Assembly: GCA_020425885.1 (NCBI GenBank)
Contig: JAGQRA010000605.1
Coordinates: 1-25,213 of the forward strand
Source of the DNA: Planctomycetota bacterium
GTDB lineage: Bacteria > Planctomycetota > UBA1135 > UBA2386
DNA: 25,213 nucleotides
Reading direction: 5' to 3'
In this document: piece by piece, positions 8,434-16,759 of the stretch
Position numbering within the stretch: position 1 is the stretch's first letter
Layout: each line of letters opens with the position of its first letter
Position numbers and translations under genes: made by a program
The notes under the pieces: model-generated
Told to the model about the DNA's origin: nothing
Database searches by the model: none
Seen by the model: only the letters and a program-made list of their open reading frames with translations

Positions 8434-9314
8434 GCCGTATCGTCGCCACGCTCAGCCTCGGCTGCCTCGCCGCCATCGGCTTCACCGCCTTCGGCATGCT
8501 GCGGGGTGACCACACCGAGCGGATCCCGATCCCCGATTGCCGCGGCGGCTCCGACGAGCTCGATGCCGGCAACGGCGACCTGGCTCGTGAGCTCGATGCG
8601 GCACGACGCAGCTGCAGGCGTGAGAACCTCGACGCCGTCGTGGCGCGGCTGCGACGGCAGGTCGAGGCCCGTTCACAGGATCGCGATTCGTGGCGTCTGC
8701 TGGCCGAGGGGCTGCTGGATCGGGCGCTGCAACGCGGACACCTGATCGGCATGCAGCCCGGACGCCCGGTCTACGACCGGCTGCCGGACGAGGTCGCCGC
8801 CGATATCGACGCAGCCGCGGCCGCCGTGCTGCGGGCACAGGAGCTCGGCGACGATTCCGCCGATGTGTTTCGCATCAGCGCCGAGGTCATGGGCCAGCGC
8901 ATCACCGGACTCGGCAGCGCCCTGCAATGGAACGGTCGCATCGAGGAAGCGATCGCGAAGGCCGGCGAGCGGGCGCAGGACGATCCGCGGCTCCACCTGG
9001 TCATCGGCTTGCGCAAGCTGATGGCGCCCGAGTTGCTCGGTCACGACCCCGACAAGGCGCTGGAGCATTTCAGCTACGCGGCCGAGACGTTGCCGAATGA
9101 CGAACGACCGGCGTTGTTCGCGGCGATGGCGAGCTACCTGAAGCAGAAGCGACTCGATGCCATCGGCTGGCTCGAACGCGCCGTCGCGCGCAACCCGAGC
9201 AACGTGTTCGCGCAGGTCGTCCTGCACCGCCTGAGGCGTGGCGAGGACGATCCCTTCGGCCGCACGGTGACGGCGGCCGAGGCCGCCGCCGATGCCCCTC
9301 GCGGCGGCAAGTAG
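8430..9314 (+). CDS. Membrane-anchored or exported TPR-like protein of unknown function
   Basis: 294 residues. The N-terminus (residues about 4-24) is a single hydrophobic segment after MSR, acting as signal anchor or signal peptide; no lipobox cysteine is obvious. The rest is alanine/leucine-rich helix. Helical repeats resembling TPRs are visible in the second half: KALEHFSYAAETLPND, then ALFAAMASYLKQKRLDAIGWLERAVARNPSN. The protein would therefore be a periplasmic or membrane-attached scaffold. It overlaps the glcF stop by ATGA, so it is the third gene of a kinase-glcF-TPR chain. I do not recognise a named family. Coupling to glcF suggests a role in assembling or tethering the oxidase, but that is inference only. 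Confidence 0.75.
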   Translation: MSRIVATLSLGCLAAIGFTAFGMLRGDHTERIPIPDCRGGSDELDAGNGDLARELDAARRSCRRENLDAVVARLRRQVEARSQDRDSWRLLAEGLLDRALQRGHLIGMQPGRPVYDRLPDEVAADIDAAAAAVLRAQELGDDSADVFRISAEVMGQRITGLGSALQWNGRIEEAIAKAGERAQDDPRLHLVIGLRKLMAPELLGHDPDKALEHFSYAAETLPNDERPALFAAMASYLKQKRLDAIGWLERAVARNPSNVFAQVVLHRLRRGEDDPFGRTVTAAEAAADAPRGGK

Positions 9315-9330
9315 CCGGCAGGTGGAAGGG

Positions 9331-9377
9331 GCTTCGGGCGCCCTCGAGAGGTGACCCGGAAGGGGTGAGCCCGAGGC
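9331..9377. terminator. Possible hairpin between convergent genes
   Basis: GCTTCGGGC (9331-9339) can pair with GCCCGAGGC (9369-9377), nine pairs including one G-U, around a 29-base loop. It sits in the 66-base gap between the TPR-like gene and the convergent secreted-protein gene. There is no U-tract on either strand and the loop is long, so a terminator role is weakly supported. Confidence 0.2.
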
Positions 9378-9380
9378 GGA

Positions 9381-10433
9381 TCAGCCGCCGACCGGCGCCA
9401 CGATCGACCAGGCCGCCTCGCTGGACGACATCAGGCCATTGGGCGCGTTCGGATCGAGCACGAACCACTGCGTGTAGAGCGACATGCCGACGTAGGACGT
9501 CACCGCCGGCATGAACACACTGACGTTCGCGATGCCGGTTCCGGGGCCGCCACCGACGGTCGTCGCCCACAGCGAGGCGACGGCGTTCTGCCGCAGCATG
9601 CAACCGTTCGGGGCCATCCCGAGCAGGGTCCCGACATCGGCCGGCAGGAACACCGTGCCGAAGCTGGTCCGGCTGTCACCGATCATCCACATACACAGCC
9701 GCTGACTCGACGCGCCGTCGAGTTGGTGACTCCAGGTGATGCCCGGCCAGGGCAGATTCTGCACGCTGTTGTTCGGCACGTGGAAACCTTCGCCGGCGCA
9801 ACCAGTGCCGTACTCGAGGATGACGCCACTGCGGCCGCGGAACTGGGTGATCATGCCGATGTTCGCCTGCACCTGGCCGGTCGTCGCCGCGGGGTTGCCG
9901 GCGAAGTAGTTGCGCGACGTCTGCAGGATCCCGGCAACGGTGCCGAGGTTGTTGTAGGCGAACGGCTGGTTGCTCCGGCTGTTGCCGAAGATCCTGATGT
10001 CGACCACGAGCGATCTGGTCCGATCCCAGGTGAACTGGCTCGTGAACGGGATCGTCATCACGATCGTGCCCGGCCCGCCGGCGGCGAGCTGGATGTTCTG
10101 GCGCGGCGCGACGATCTGCGGCGGCTCGGTGAAGTTCTGGTCGAATACCCCCGCGAGCCCGAGCGCATTGCCGTAGCCGATCGCGACCTCCATGTCGATC
10201 ATGGTCGCGTTCGACGACTGCGTGGATCCCGCCATGAAGGCCATCTGATCGATGCGAACCGGTGTCGTGAAACCCGAGGTCAGCGACGATGCCGAGTACC
10301 ACTGCTGATACCGACCGGTGCCGCCGCCGAAAGGCCGGTTGACGTTCGAGGTGGGCGAAGATGGCGCCGTCACGAGTGTCTGCGCGGACAGCGCGGAGCT
10401 CGCGAGAACGACGAGGATCGAAGTGAGTCGCAT
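9381..10433 (-). CDS. Secreted hypothetical protein
   Basis: 350 residues from the ATG at 10433; the frame extends to 10514, but the internal ATG begins a clean signal peptide (MRLTSILVVLASSALSAQ). The mature part is rich in Ser, Gly, Asn and aromatic residues and looks all-beta. It includes an early RYQQWYSASSL segment, repeated VDIRIFG/VEIAI-like strands, and a C-terminal SLYTQWFVLDPNAPNG segment. This ending resembles repeats I associate with exported proteins of uncultured Planctomycetota, but no domain name can be given. It is probably periplasmic or extracellular. A TAGACT hexamer lies seven bases before the ATG with no Shine-Dalgarno sequence visible, which would fit a leaderless message. 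It lies downstream of the DUF5916 gene on the same strand, 133 bases away. Confidence 0.75.
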   Translation of the reverse strand: MRLTSILVVLASSALSAQTLVTAPSSPTSNVNRPFGGGTGRYQQWYSASSLTSGFTTPVRIDQMAFMAGSTQSSNATMIDMEVAIGYGNALGLAGVFDQNFTEPPQIVAPRQNIQLAAGGPGTIVMTIPFTSQFTWDRTRSLVVDIRIFGNSRSNQPFAYNNLGTVAGILQTSRNYFAGNPAATTGQVQANIGMITQFRGRSGVILEYGTGCAGEGFHVPNNSVQNLPWPGITWSHQLDGASSQRLCMWMIGDSRTSFGTVFLPADVGTLLGMAPNGCMLRQNAVASLWATTVGGGPGTGIANVSVFMPAVTSYVGMSLYTQWFVLDPNAPNGLMSSSEAAWSIVAPVGG

Positions 10434-10566
10434 TGGTCGTAGTCTATTCGCTGAGGAGCATAGGGAGTCTACCGGATGCCGGAGCCCCGGCGGGCGATTC
10501 GCGCCCGTTCGCACCCCGACACCCCCTGTAGTCGGCGAGGCCCCGATGGCAACGGGAGAGCTGAGT

Positions 10567-12750
10567 TCAGAAGCGAAGTGAATGCGAGATCTTCAGTTCG
10601 AGCGTCTGCTGCTCGGGCACGAAGGCGCCGTCGGCATCGCGATGCCAGCTGCTGCCGAGCACGGCGAAGAAATCGCAGCCCGGCGAATAGATCCAGCGCA
10701 GGCGGCTCTGCCAACCGATCTCGTTCGATTCGTTGTCGAACTGCACGAGCGTGAGCAGACTGGCGGCGGGTGTGAAGTGGAGGTCCAGGCGCCCGGCGGC
10801 GACGTGCGCATCGAAGCCGCGGCCGGGCCCGAGGTCGACCGTCGACACCTCGTAGCTGACGCCGGTATGCAGCAGCGGCGAGACGCGCCATTTGGCGTCG
10901 ATGTCGACGCGATCGCGCGTGCCATCGAAGAAGCCACCGGTCTCGACGACGAGCTGACAATCCCACGGCCGCGCCTCGCTGGTCCGCAGCAGCAGGCCAC
11001 CGCGCGTCGTCCAGTAGTCGCCGGCCAGGACCGCGGTCGAATCGTGGAACAGCAGGAAGTCGGACTCGACCCGTTCGAAGTGTCGATTGCCGAACAGCAC
11101 GATGCGGTCGCCACTGTGGAAGTTGACGCCGAGGCCGTCGAGGCCGAAGCGGAGGTCGCGGACCTCGCCGTCCCACCGGTCCTGGCGATCGAGATCGATC
11201 TCGAAGACGAGGTTGCGCACGGCGCCGCCTTCGCGCATCCGCGGGTCGTAGCCGATCTCGAAGGTCGAGGTGCGGATGCCGTGCCGCGAGACGTAGCCCA
11301 TCGCCGGGTCGAAGTCGTCGCTGACCCAGCGCGTGCCGAGATCGATGTCGAGCTCGCTGCCGTGGCTCTCGAGCATGACACCGAAGCTTTCGCCCTCGTC
11401 ATCCTGGTCGCCGCCCGACGAGCGAACGTAGTCCAGCGACGCCTGCAGATCCATGTCGCCGACGAACTTCGACCAGCGATGGTAGAGGTCGACGCCGCCG
11501 ACGCGGTTGTCGGCGCCACCCGCCGGATCGCCGTTGGTGGCCAGCATCCCTACCGTGGTCTGCTCGTCGATCGCGTACTTCAGCTTGGCGACGCCGAGGT
11601 TCGCCCCTTCGCCCGCCGCCGTGTCGTCGGTCTGCACGTCGAGCAGCCCGATCTCGAACGGCCCCGATTCGCCGGTCAGCTTGACGCCGCCGAGCAGCGG
11701 CACCTTGCCGCCGTCGCCGTCGAGGCCGATCCGGCGCGTGAAGTACGGCAGGAAGTTGGTGCCGCCCGCCCGTTGCGCGCCGAACGCGAAGTAGCTGGTG
11801 CCCTGCAGGAAGAAGTCGCGCTTCTCGGGGAAGAACAGCGGGAAGCGGTTGAAGTTGATCTGACGGCCGTCGCTCTCGGTCTCGGCGAAGTCGGTCAGCG
11901 CGGTCGCCGCCAGCGTCAGCGACGGCGTGATGCGATAGTAGATCTCGCCGCCGAGGTCGGGATCGAAGTCCCAGCTCCTGTCGACGGCCCGATCGCGCGC
12001 CATGCCGGCCGTCAGATAGGGCACGACCTCGAGGCCGATCCCCGAGTCGATCGCGCCGAAGCCGACCATGTTCCCCATCTCGCTGATGCGGAAGAACGGC
12101 ACCGACTGCACGGCGTTGGCCCACTGGTGTTCCTCGTTGCGCGTGCGCAGGTAGCGGCGCAGGTTGAAGCCCCAGGCGGCGCCGCCGTTGGCCCGCGGCA
12201 GGCTGCGGAACGGGATCGCGATCTCGGCCACCCAACCGTCTTCGACGACGCGCGCGGCGCCGTCCCAGATCGTGTCCCACGGCTTGTCGAACTTGGTGCC
12301 GTTGGCCGAGACCAGCGCGTCGCCGATCGAGCCACCGGCGCCGATCTGGAAGAAGTAGGCAGTGCGGCGATTCTGGAACGGATCGAGCAGGATCTCGACT
12401 CGATCGTCGGGGTCGAGCCTGGCGTCGCGCGATCGCTGCGTCGCCCGGATGTGCTGCGGCTCGTCGTCGAAGCAGTAGAGCCCGATGTAGAGATGGCGGC
12501 TGTCGTGCAGCAGCTTGACGACCGTGCGCTGGGTCGGCGCCCGCCCTTCCCAGGGTTCGACCGTGACCAGATCACCGATGCTCGGCGCGTCGCGCCAGCA
12601 GGCCTCGTCGAGGCGGCCGTCGAGGCGCGGCGCGGCGGCGGTCTCGACGCGACCGACGGTGGCGGTCCGGCGGTCGGGGCGGGCCTCGTCCTGGGCCGGC
12701 GCGGCTGCCCCGAGCACCGGGGCCAACAGGAGACAGAGCCGAACCGACAT
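10567..12750 (-). CDS. DUF5916 domain protein with N-terminal CBM9-like domain
   Basis: 727 residues with a short signal peptide (MSVRLCLLLAPVLGAAAPAQ). Residues about 38-210 form a carbohydrate-binding family 9-like domain: LDGRLDEACWRDAP, then YIGLYCFDDEP, DRVEILLDPF and WVAEIAIPFRSLP. The remainder is a DUF5916 region with FPLFFPEKRDFFLQGTSYF and many alternating beta strands ending in LKISHSLRF, with a terminal phenylalanine typical of outer-membrane barrels. Family members are predicted outer-membrane proteins of unknown function, common in Bacteroidota, Acidobacteriota and related groups. It may bind or admit a sugar or peptide at the cell surface. The start at 12750 is supported by the signal peptide; AAGG lies upstream at long spacing. 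The pilT-like gene lies 76 bases upstream on the same strand. Confidence 0.88.
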   Translation of the reverse strand: MSVRLCLLLAPVLGAAAPAQDEARPDRRTATVGRVETAAAPRLDGRLDEACWRDAPSIGDLVTVEPWEGRAPTQRTVVKLLHDSRHLYIGLYCFDDEPQHIRATQRSRDARLDPDDRVEILLDPFQNRRTAYFFQIGAGGSIGDALVSANGTKFDKPWDTIWDGAARVVEDGWVAEIAIPFRSLPRANGGAAWGFNLRRYLRTRNEEHQWANAVQSVPFFRISEMGNMVGFGAIDSGIGLEVVPYLTAGMARDRAVDRSWDFDPDLGGEIYYRITPSLTLAATALTDFAETESDGRQINFNRFPLFFPEKRDFFLQGTSYFAFGAQRAGGTNFLPYFTRRIGLDGDGGKVPLLGGVKLTGESGPFEIGLLDVQTDDTAAGEGANLGVAKLKYAIDEQTTVGMLATNGDPAGGADNRVGGVDLYHRWSKFVGDMDLQASLDYVRSSGGDQDDEGESFGVMLESHGSELDIDLGTRWVSDDFDPAMGYVSRHGIRTSTFEIGYDPRMREGGAVRNLVFEIDLDRQDRWDGEVRDLRFGLDGLGVNFHSGDRIVLFGNRHFERVESDFLLFHDSTAVLAGDYWTTRGGLLLRTSEARPWDCQLVVETGGFFDGTRDRVDIDAKWRVSPLLHTGVSYEVSTVDLGPGRGFDAHVAAGRLDLHFTPAASLLTLVQFDNESNEIGWQSRLRWIYSPGCDFFAVLGSSWHRDADGAFVPEQQTLELKISHSLRF

Positions 12751-12826
12751 GGGGCGCGGACCTTACGGGCTCGGTGCCCGATCTGTTGGCTTCAATCGGC
12801 GCGCGGCGGGCCGGACGCGGGCCGCA

Positions 12827-14065
12827 TCACAGCCGCTTCAGCGGTCGGCGGACCTTGAGGCCTTGGGCGCTACCCGCCATGCCCGCCGACTCGCGGAACG
12901 ACGAGCCGCCGCTCATGCCGCTGCCCATACCGCCATCCATGCCTCCACCACCCATGCCGCCCCCCATGCCGTCGCTGCCAGCGGCGGCGGGCCGTTTCAC
13001 CGGCGTCTGCTCGATGCGCTTCCTGACGTCGTCGGGCCGGTTGGCGCGCGACACCGCGTCGTCGGCCGAGATCTGCCCTTCGGCGTAGCGCCGCACCAGC
13101 TCGTCCTCGAGCGTCGACATGCCGTGCGCCTTGCCGGTCTGCATCAGGTTGAGGATCTGCGTCGTCTTGCCCTCGCGGATCAACGAACGCACCGCATCGG
13201 TCGCGACCAGGATCTCCTGCGCCGCGGTGCGACCGCCGCCGATCTTCGGCACCAGGGTCTGCGAGATCACGCCCTGCAAGGTCGTTGCCATCTGCACGCG
13301 CACCTGCTGCTGGGCATCGGTCGGGAACACGTCGATGATGCGATCCACCGTCGAGATCGCGCTGGTCGTGTGCAGCGTGCCGAAGACGAGGTGGCCGGTC
13401 TCGGCCGCGGTGATCGCCATCGAGATGGTCTCGAGATCCCGCATCTCGCCGATCAGGATCACGTCCGGGTCCTGCCGCAACGCCCGCCGCAGACCTTCGC
13501 GGAACGTCGAGCAGTCCTGGCCGATCTGGCGCTGCGTCACGAAGCACTGCTTGTCGGGGTGCACGAACTCGAGCGGGTCCTCCATCGTCAGGATGTGGCC
13601 GTGCTCGTTCTGGTTGATGAAGTCGATCATCGCCGCCAGCGTCGTCGACTTGCCCGACCCGGTCGGACCGGTGACGAGCACGAGCCCGCGCGGCTTGCTC
13701 GCCAGGTCGAGACAGATCTGCGGCAGGCCGAGCTTCCGCGCATCCGGGATCTCGTCCGGGATCAGACGGATGACCATGCCGACGGCGTTGCGTTGGTGCA
13801 GCGCGTTGACGCGGAACCGCGCCAGGTCCTTGACCGCGTGCGAGAAGTCGATGTCCTTCTCGCTGACGAAGCGCTCCCACTGCTCGGGCGACATCAGCTG
13901 GCGGGCCAGATCGGCCGTCATCTCCGGCGTCAGCCGGCCGCGTTCCTCCTGCGGCTGGACCGAACCGTCGATGCGGAAACCGGGCGCGCTGCCGGCCTTG
14001 ATATGCAGGTCGGATGCGGACTTGGCGACCATGTCGTGGAGCAGATCCTGAATCTGAATGGGCAT
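12827..14065 (-). CDS. pilT: PilT-type twitching motility retraction ATPase with Gly/Met-rich tail
   Basis: 412 residues from ATG 14065, preceded by GAGGAACGC as Shine-Dalgarno; the open frame extends to 14185, but the upstream 40 residues do not resemble PilT. The PAS-like N-terminal domain begins LLHDMVAKSASDLHI. Walker A is GPTGSGKS (133-140), the Asp box is MEDPLEF (161-167), Walker B is DVILIGEMRD (201-210) and the His box begins GHLVFGTLHT (224). The DAVRSLIREGKTTQI segment matches the AIRNLIRE motif that marks PilT rather than PilB. It would form the hexamer that powers type IV pilus retraction. After residue about 360 it carries an unusual low-complexity tail rich in GMGGG repeats, then a basic end. 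No other pilus genes are in the window. Confidence 0.92.
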   Translation of the reverse strand: MPIQIQDLLHDMVAKSASDLHIKAGSAPGFRIDGSVQPQEERGRLTPEMTADLARQLMSPEQWERFVSEKDIDFSHAVKDLARFRVNALHQRNAVGMVIRLIPDEIPDARKLGLPQICLDLASKPRGLVLVTGPTGSGKSTTLAAMIDFINQNEHGHILTMEDPLEFVHPDKQCFVTQRQIGQDCSTFREGLRRALRQDPDVILIGEMRDLETISMAITAAETGHLVFGTLHTTSAISTVDRIIDVFPTDAQQQVRVQMATTLQGVISQTLVPKIGGGRTAAQEILVATDAVRSLIREGKTTQILNLMQTGKAHGMSTLEDELVRRYAEGQISADDAVSRANRPDDVRKRIEQTPVKRPAAAGSDGMGGGMGGGGMDGGMGSGMSGGSSFRESAGMAGSAQGLKVRRPLKRL

Positions 14066-14246
14066 GCGTTCCTCGTTCCTGGGCTTCTGCCGCGACGATC
14101 CAAGCCGTGGATCGGCAGCGCCTTCGACCCGCTGGAGTCCAGCCCGAATCGAGGCCCGGGATGGGACGAGCGAGCGCGGTGGCATCCCTTCTCCACATCG
14201 ACAAGGCCGATCTTAACAGACGGTCGATACAAGGGAGGCATCTCCC
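14066..14246. promoter_or_regulatory. Divergent region between pilT and ppk1, with an inverted repeat
   Basis: These 181 bases carry the promoters of the divergent pilT and ppk1 genes. A perfect 7-base inverted repeat with a 5-base spacer (CGATCCA-AGCCG-TGGATCG, 14096-14114) lies 31 bases upstream of the pilT ATG; CTGC/GCAG arms can extend it past a 5-base bulge. It could be an operator or a leader hairpin of the pilT message. On the plus side, GGGAGG (14234-14239) is a strong ribosome-binding site for ppk1. No clear -35/-10 pair could be assigned. Confidence 0.35.
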
Positions 14247-16577
14247 ATGAGCGATCCCAGCGAGTTCACGAGCAGGCGCAAGGTCGAGGCCGGCGACGGC
14301 ATGGGCCGCCAGTACCGACAGCCCGATGTGCCCGATCAGCAGGACGGAGTCGCGGCCAGGCCGGAGCCGCGCAACGGCGGCGGTTCTAGCATCCCCGTCG
14401 GATCCGTCGCCGCCGGTACCGCGGCGCGCGCCGAGCAGTCGCTGGCGGGTGATCGAACCCACCTGTTCGTCAACCGCGAACAGTCCTGGCTGCAGTTCAA
14501 CCGGCGCGTCCTCGAGGAGGCGCAGGACCCGACCAATCCGCTGCTCGAGCGCGTCAAGTTCCTGGCCATCTCGAGCACCAACCTCGACGAGTTCTTCGAG
14601 ATCCGCGTCGCCGGCGTCATGGAGCTGGTCGAGGCCGGCCTGCAGGGCGAGAACCCGGACGGACTCAAGCCACAGGAGGAGCTCGATCGCATCCGCGCCG
14701 ACGCCCATGTCTTCACGGCGGCGATGCACCGCACCTGGCAGGAGCAGCTGCTGCCGGAACTGGCCGACGCCGGCATCGAGTTCAGGGCCGTCCGCCAGCT
14801 CACGGAGAAGCAGCGGAAGTGGGTCGACAAGCACTTCCGCAACGAGATCTGCCCGATCCTGACCCCGCTCGCGGTCGACCCGGCGCACCCGTTCCCGGTG
14901 CTGCTCAACAAGTCGCTGAACGTGGCCGTGCTGCTGCTCGATCCGAGGCAGTCGCGTCGCACGCCGCGGATGGCGGTGGTCCAGGTGCCGCGGACGTTGC
15001 CGCGCATCGAACGCATCCCGGCCCTCGACGGCACCGCCGCCTACGTGTTCACCGCCGAGATCGTGCGCGACAACCTGAGCGAGCTGTTCCCGGGGCTCGA
15101 CGTCGTGCACGTGACGACGTTCCGGGTGACGCGCGACAGCACCATCGACATCGACGAGTTCCAGTCCACCGACCTGATGACGTCGATCGAGAAGGAACTC
15201 GTCAAGCGTCGCCGCGGCGAGCCGGTACGACTCGAGGTCGACCAGGACGCCCACCCGGACATCATCGACCGCTTCGTCAAGGCCTTCGGGCTCGAGCCCG
15301 ACGACGTCTTCCTCTGCAACGGCCCGGTCAACCTCGGCCGCGTGATGGAGCTCTACGACATCGTCGAGGCACCCGAGCTCAAGGACCCGCCGGCGCAGCC
15401 ACGACGGACATGGGTATGGGCGACCGCCGGCGAAATGTTCGCCGATCTGCGCGAGGGCGACATCCTGCTGCACCATCCGTACGACTCGTTCGCGACCGTC
15501 GAGGACTTCGTCCGCTTCGCCGCCCGCGATCCGAAGGTGATGGCGATCAAGCAGACGATCTACCGCGCCGGCAGCAGGAGCCCGATGGTCGACGCCCTGA
15601 TCGAGGCCGCGCAGCAGCGCAAGCAGGTCACCGCCATCGTCGAGCTCAAGGCGCGCTTCGACGAGGAGGCCAACATCCAGTGGGCGCGGCGCATGGAGAA
15701 GGCCGGCGTCCACGTCGTCTACGGCATCGTCGGCCTCAAGACCCACGCCAAGTGCACGCTGGTGGTCCGTCGCGAGGACGACGGCCTCCGCCGCTACTGC
15801 CACCTCGGCACCGGCAACTACAATCCGACGACGGCGCGGCTCTACACCGACGTCGGCCTGCTGACGTCGCATGCCGAGATCGGCGAAGAGGTGGCCGAGA
15901 CGTTCAACATGATCACCGGCTACACGCGCGTGCCGGTGATGCAGCACCTGCTGGTCGCGCCGTTCACGCTGCGCGATCGGATCCTCGAGCTGATCCAGGC
16001 CGAGACCAGGAATGCCAGGGCCGGCAGGCTGGCCAGGATCCGCGCCAAGCTCAACAACCTGGCCGATCCCCAGGTCATCCTCGCCCTCTACGAGGCCTCG
16101 CAGGCCGGTGTCCAGATCGACCTCTGCGTGCGCAGCGTCTGCTGCCTGCGGCCGGGCGTCGAAGGTCTCAGCGACAACATCCGGGTCATCGCCATCGTCG
16201 ACCGCTTCCTCGAACACAGCCGCGTCTTCTCGTTCGAGAACGATGGCGACCCGCTGGTCTTCCTGTCCTCGGCCGACTGGATGATCCGCAACCTCGATCG
16301 CCGGGTCGAAGTCGCCTTCCCGGTGCTCGACCCCGAGCTCAAGCAGCGCGTCGTCGACGAGGTCCTCGAGGTGTCGCTGCGCGACAACCAGAAGGCCCGC
16401 CGCATCCTGGCCAGCGGTCGCAGCGAGCCGATCGCCATCGCCAAGGGCGAAGCCCCGCTGCGCAGTCAGCTGGCCCTGCTCGAGGTCAGTCGCCAACCCG
16501 AAACCGGCGGCGATGCGGCCACGGCATCGGCCAAGCGCCGCAAGAAGAAGGGTAAGCGCCGGAAAGGCCGCGATTGA
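14247..16577 (+). CDS. ppk1: Polyphosphate kinase 1
   Basis: 776 residues. The conserved core begins near residue 72 (FVNREQSWLQFNRRVLEEA), followed by SSTNLDEFFEIRVAG. The phosphorylated histidine is H500 in VGLKTHAKCTLV and the second catalytic histidine is H657 in FLEHSRVFSFEN; their spacing of 157 equals that between H435 and H592 of E. coli PPK1. YRAGSRSPMVDALIEAA and HLGTGNYNP are also present. The enzyme reversibly polymerises the gamma-phosphate of ATP into inorganic polyphosphate. Two additions stand out: a roughly 70-residue polar N-terminal extension and a very basic C-terminal tail (KRRKKKGKRRKGRD). The start is supported by GGGAGG eight bases upstream. The next gene, a histidine kinase, is 182 bases downstream. 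Confidence 0.97.
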   Translation: MSDPSEFTSRRKVEAGDGMGRQYRQPDVPDQQDGVAARPEPRNGGGSSIPVGSVAAGTAARAEQSLAGDRTHLFVNREQSWLQFNRRVLEEAQDPTNPLLERVKFLAISSTNLDEFFEIRVAGVMELVEAGLQGENPDGLKPQEELDRIRADAHVFTAAMHRTWQEQLLPELADAGIEFRAVRQLTEKQRKWVDKHFRNEICPILTPLAVDPAHPFPVLLNKSLNVAVLLLDPRQSRRTPRMAVVQVPRTLPRIERIPALDGTAAYVFTAEIVRDNLSELFPGLDVVHVTTFRVTRDSTIDIDEFQSTDLMTSIEKELVKRRRGEPVRLEVDQDAHPDIIDRFVKAFGLEPDDVFLCNGPVNLGRVMELYDIVEAPELKDPPAQPRRTWVWATAGEMFADLREGDILLHHPYDSFATVEDFVRFAARDPKVMAIKQTIYRAGSRSPMVDALIEAAQQRKQVTAIVELKARFDEEANIQWARRMEKAGVHVVYGIVGLKTHAKCTLVVRREDDGLRRYCHLGTGNYNPTTARLYTDVGLLTSHAEIGEEVAETFNMITGYTRVPVMQHLLVAPFTLRDRILELIQAETRNARAGRLARIRAKLNNLADPQVILALYEASQAGVQIDLCVRSVCCLRPGVEGLSDNIRVIAIVDRFLEHSRVFSFENDGDPLVFLSSADWMIRNLDRRVEVAFPVLDPELKQRVVDEVLEVSLRDNQKARRILASGRSEPIAIAKGEAPLRSQLALLEVSRQPETGGDAATASAKRRKKKGKRRKGRD

Positions 16578-16678
16578 CGCCGTCGCCCCGCGGGTGAGTT
16601 CAGTGGTTTCCCGGATGGTTGCGGCTCGGCCATCGCCCTAGGGTGACCGCCCTCTCGTACTCGACGCCCGGCCCAACG

Positions 16679-16730
16679 AGCACCGCGGATGGCCCGACGT
16701 AGCGCATCGGCCGCGCCGATCCGCGGTGTT
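16679..16730. promoter_or_regulatory. Large inverted repeat in the leader of the histidine kinase operon
   Basis: CACCGCGGAT (16681-16690) pairs perfectly with ATCCGCGGTG (16719-16728), and flanking A-U and G-U pairs extend it to 12. Inside, GGC/GCC and CCGA/TCGG arms allow a longer branched or bulged hairpin. It lies about 30 bases before the ATG at 16760 and about 100 bases after the ppk1 stop. No U-tract follows, so a classical terminator is unlikely; an operator or 5'-leader structure is more plausible. A TAGGGT hexamer (about 16638-16643) upstream could be a -10 element. Confidence 0.45.
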
Positions 16731-16759
16731 CGCGATCCGGCGGCGGCCACATAGGATCA

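Noticed and set aside
10582..12858. A 758-residue plus-strand open frame
   Set aside because: It mirrors the DUF5916 gene on the opposite strand in codon register and shows no recognisable motif.
12870..16496. A 1208-residue minus-strand open frame spanning ppk1 and pilT
   Set aside because: It is antisense to ppk1 and an out-of-frame reading of pilT; both real genes have complete catalytic motifs.
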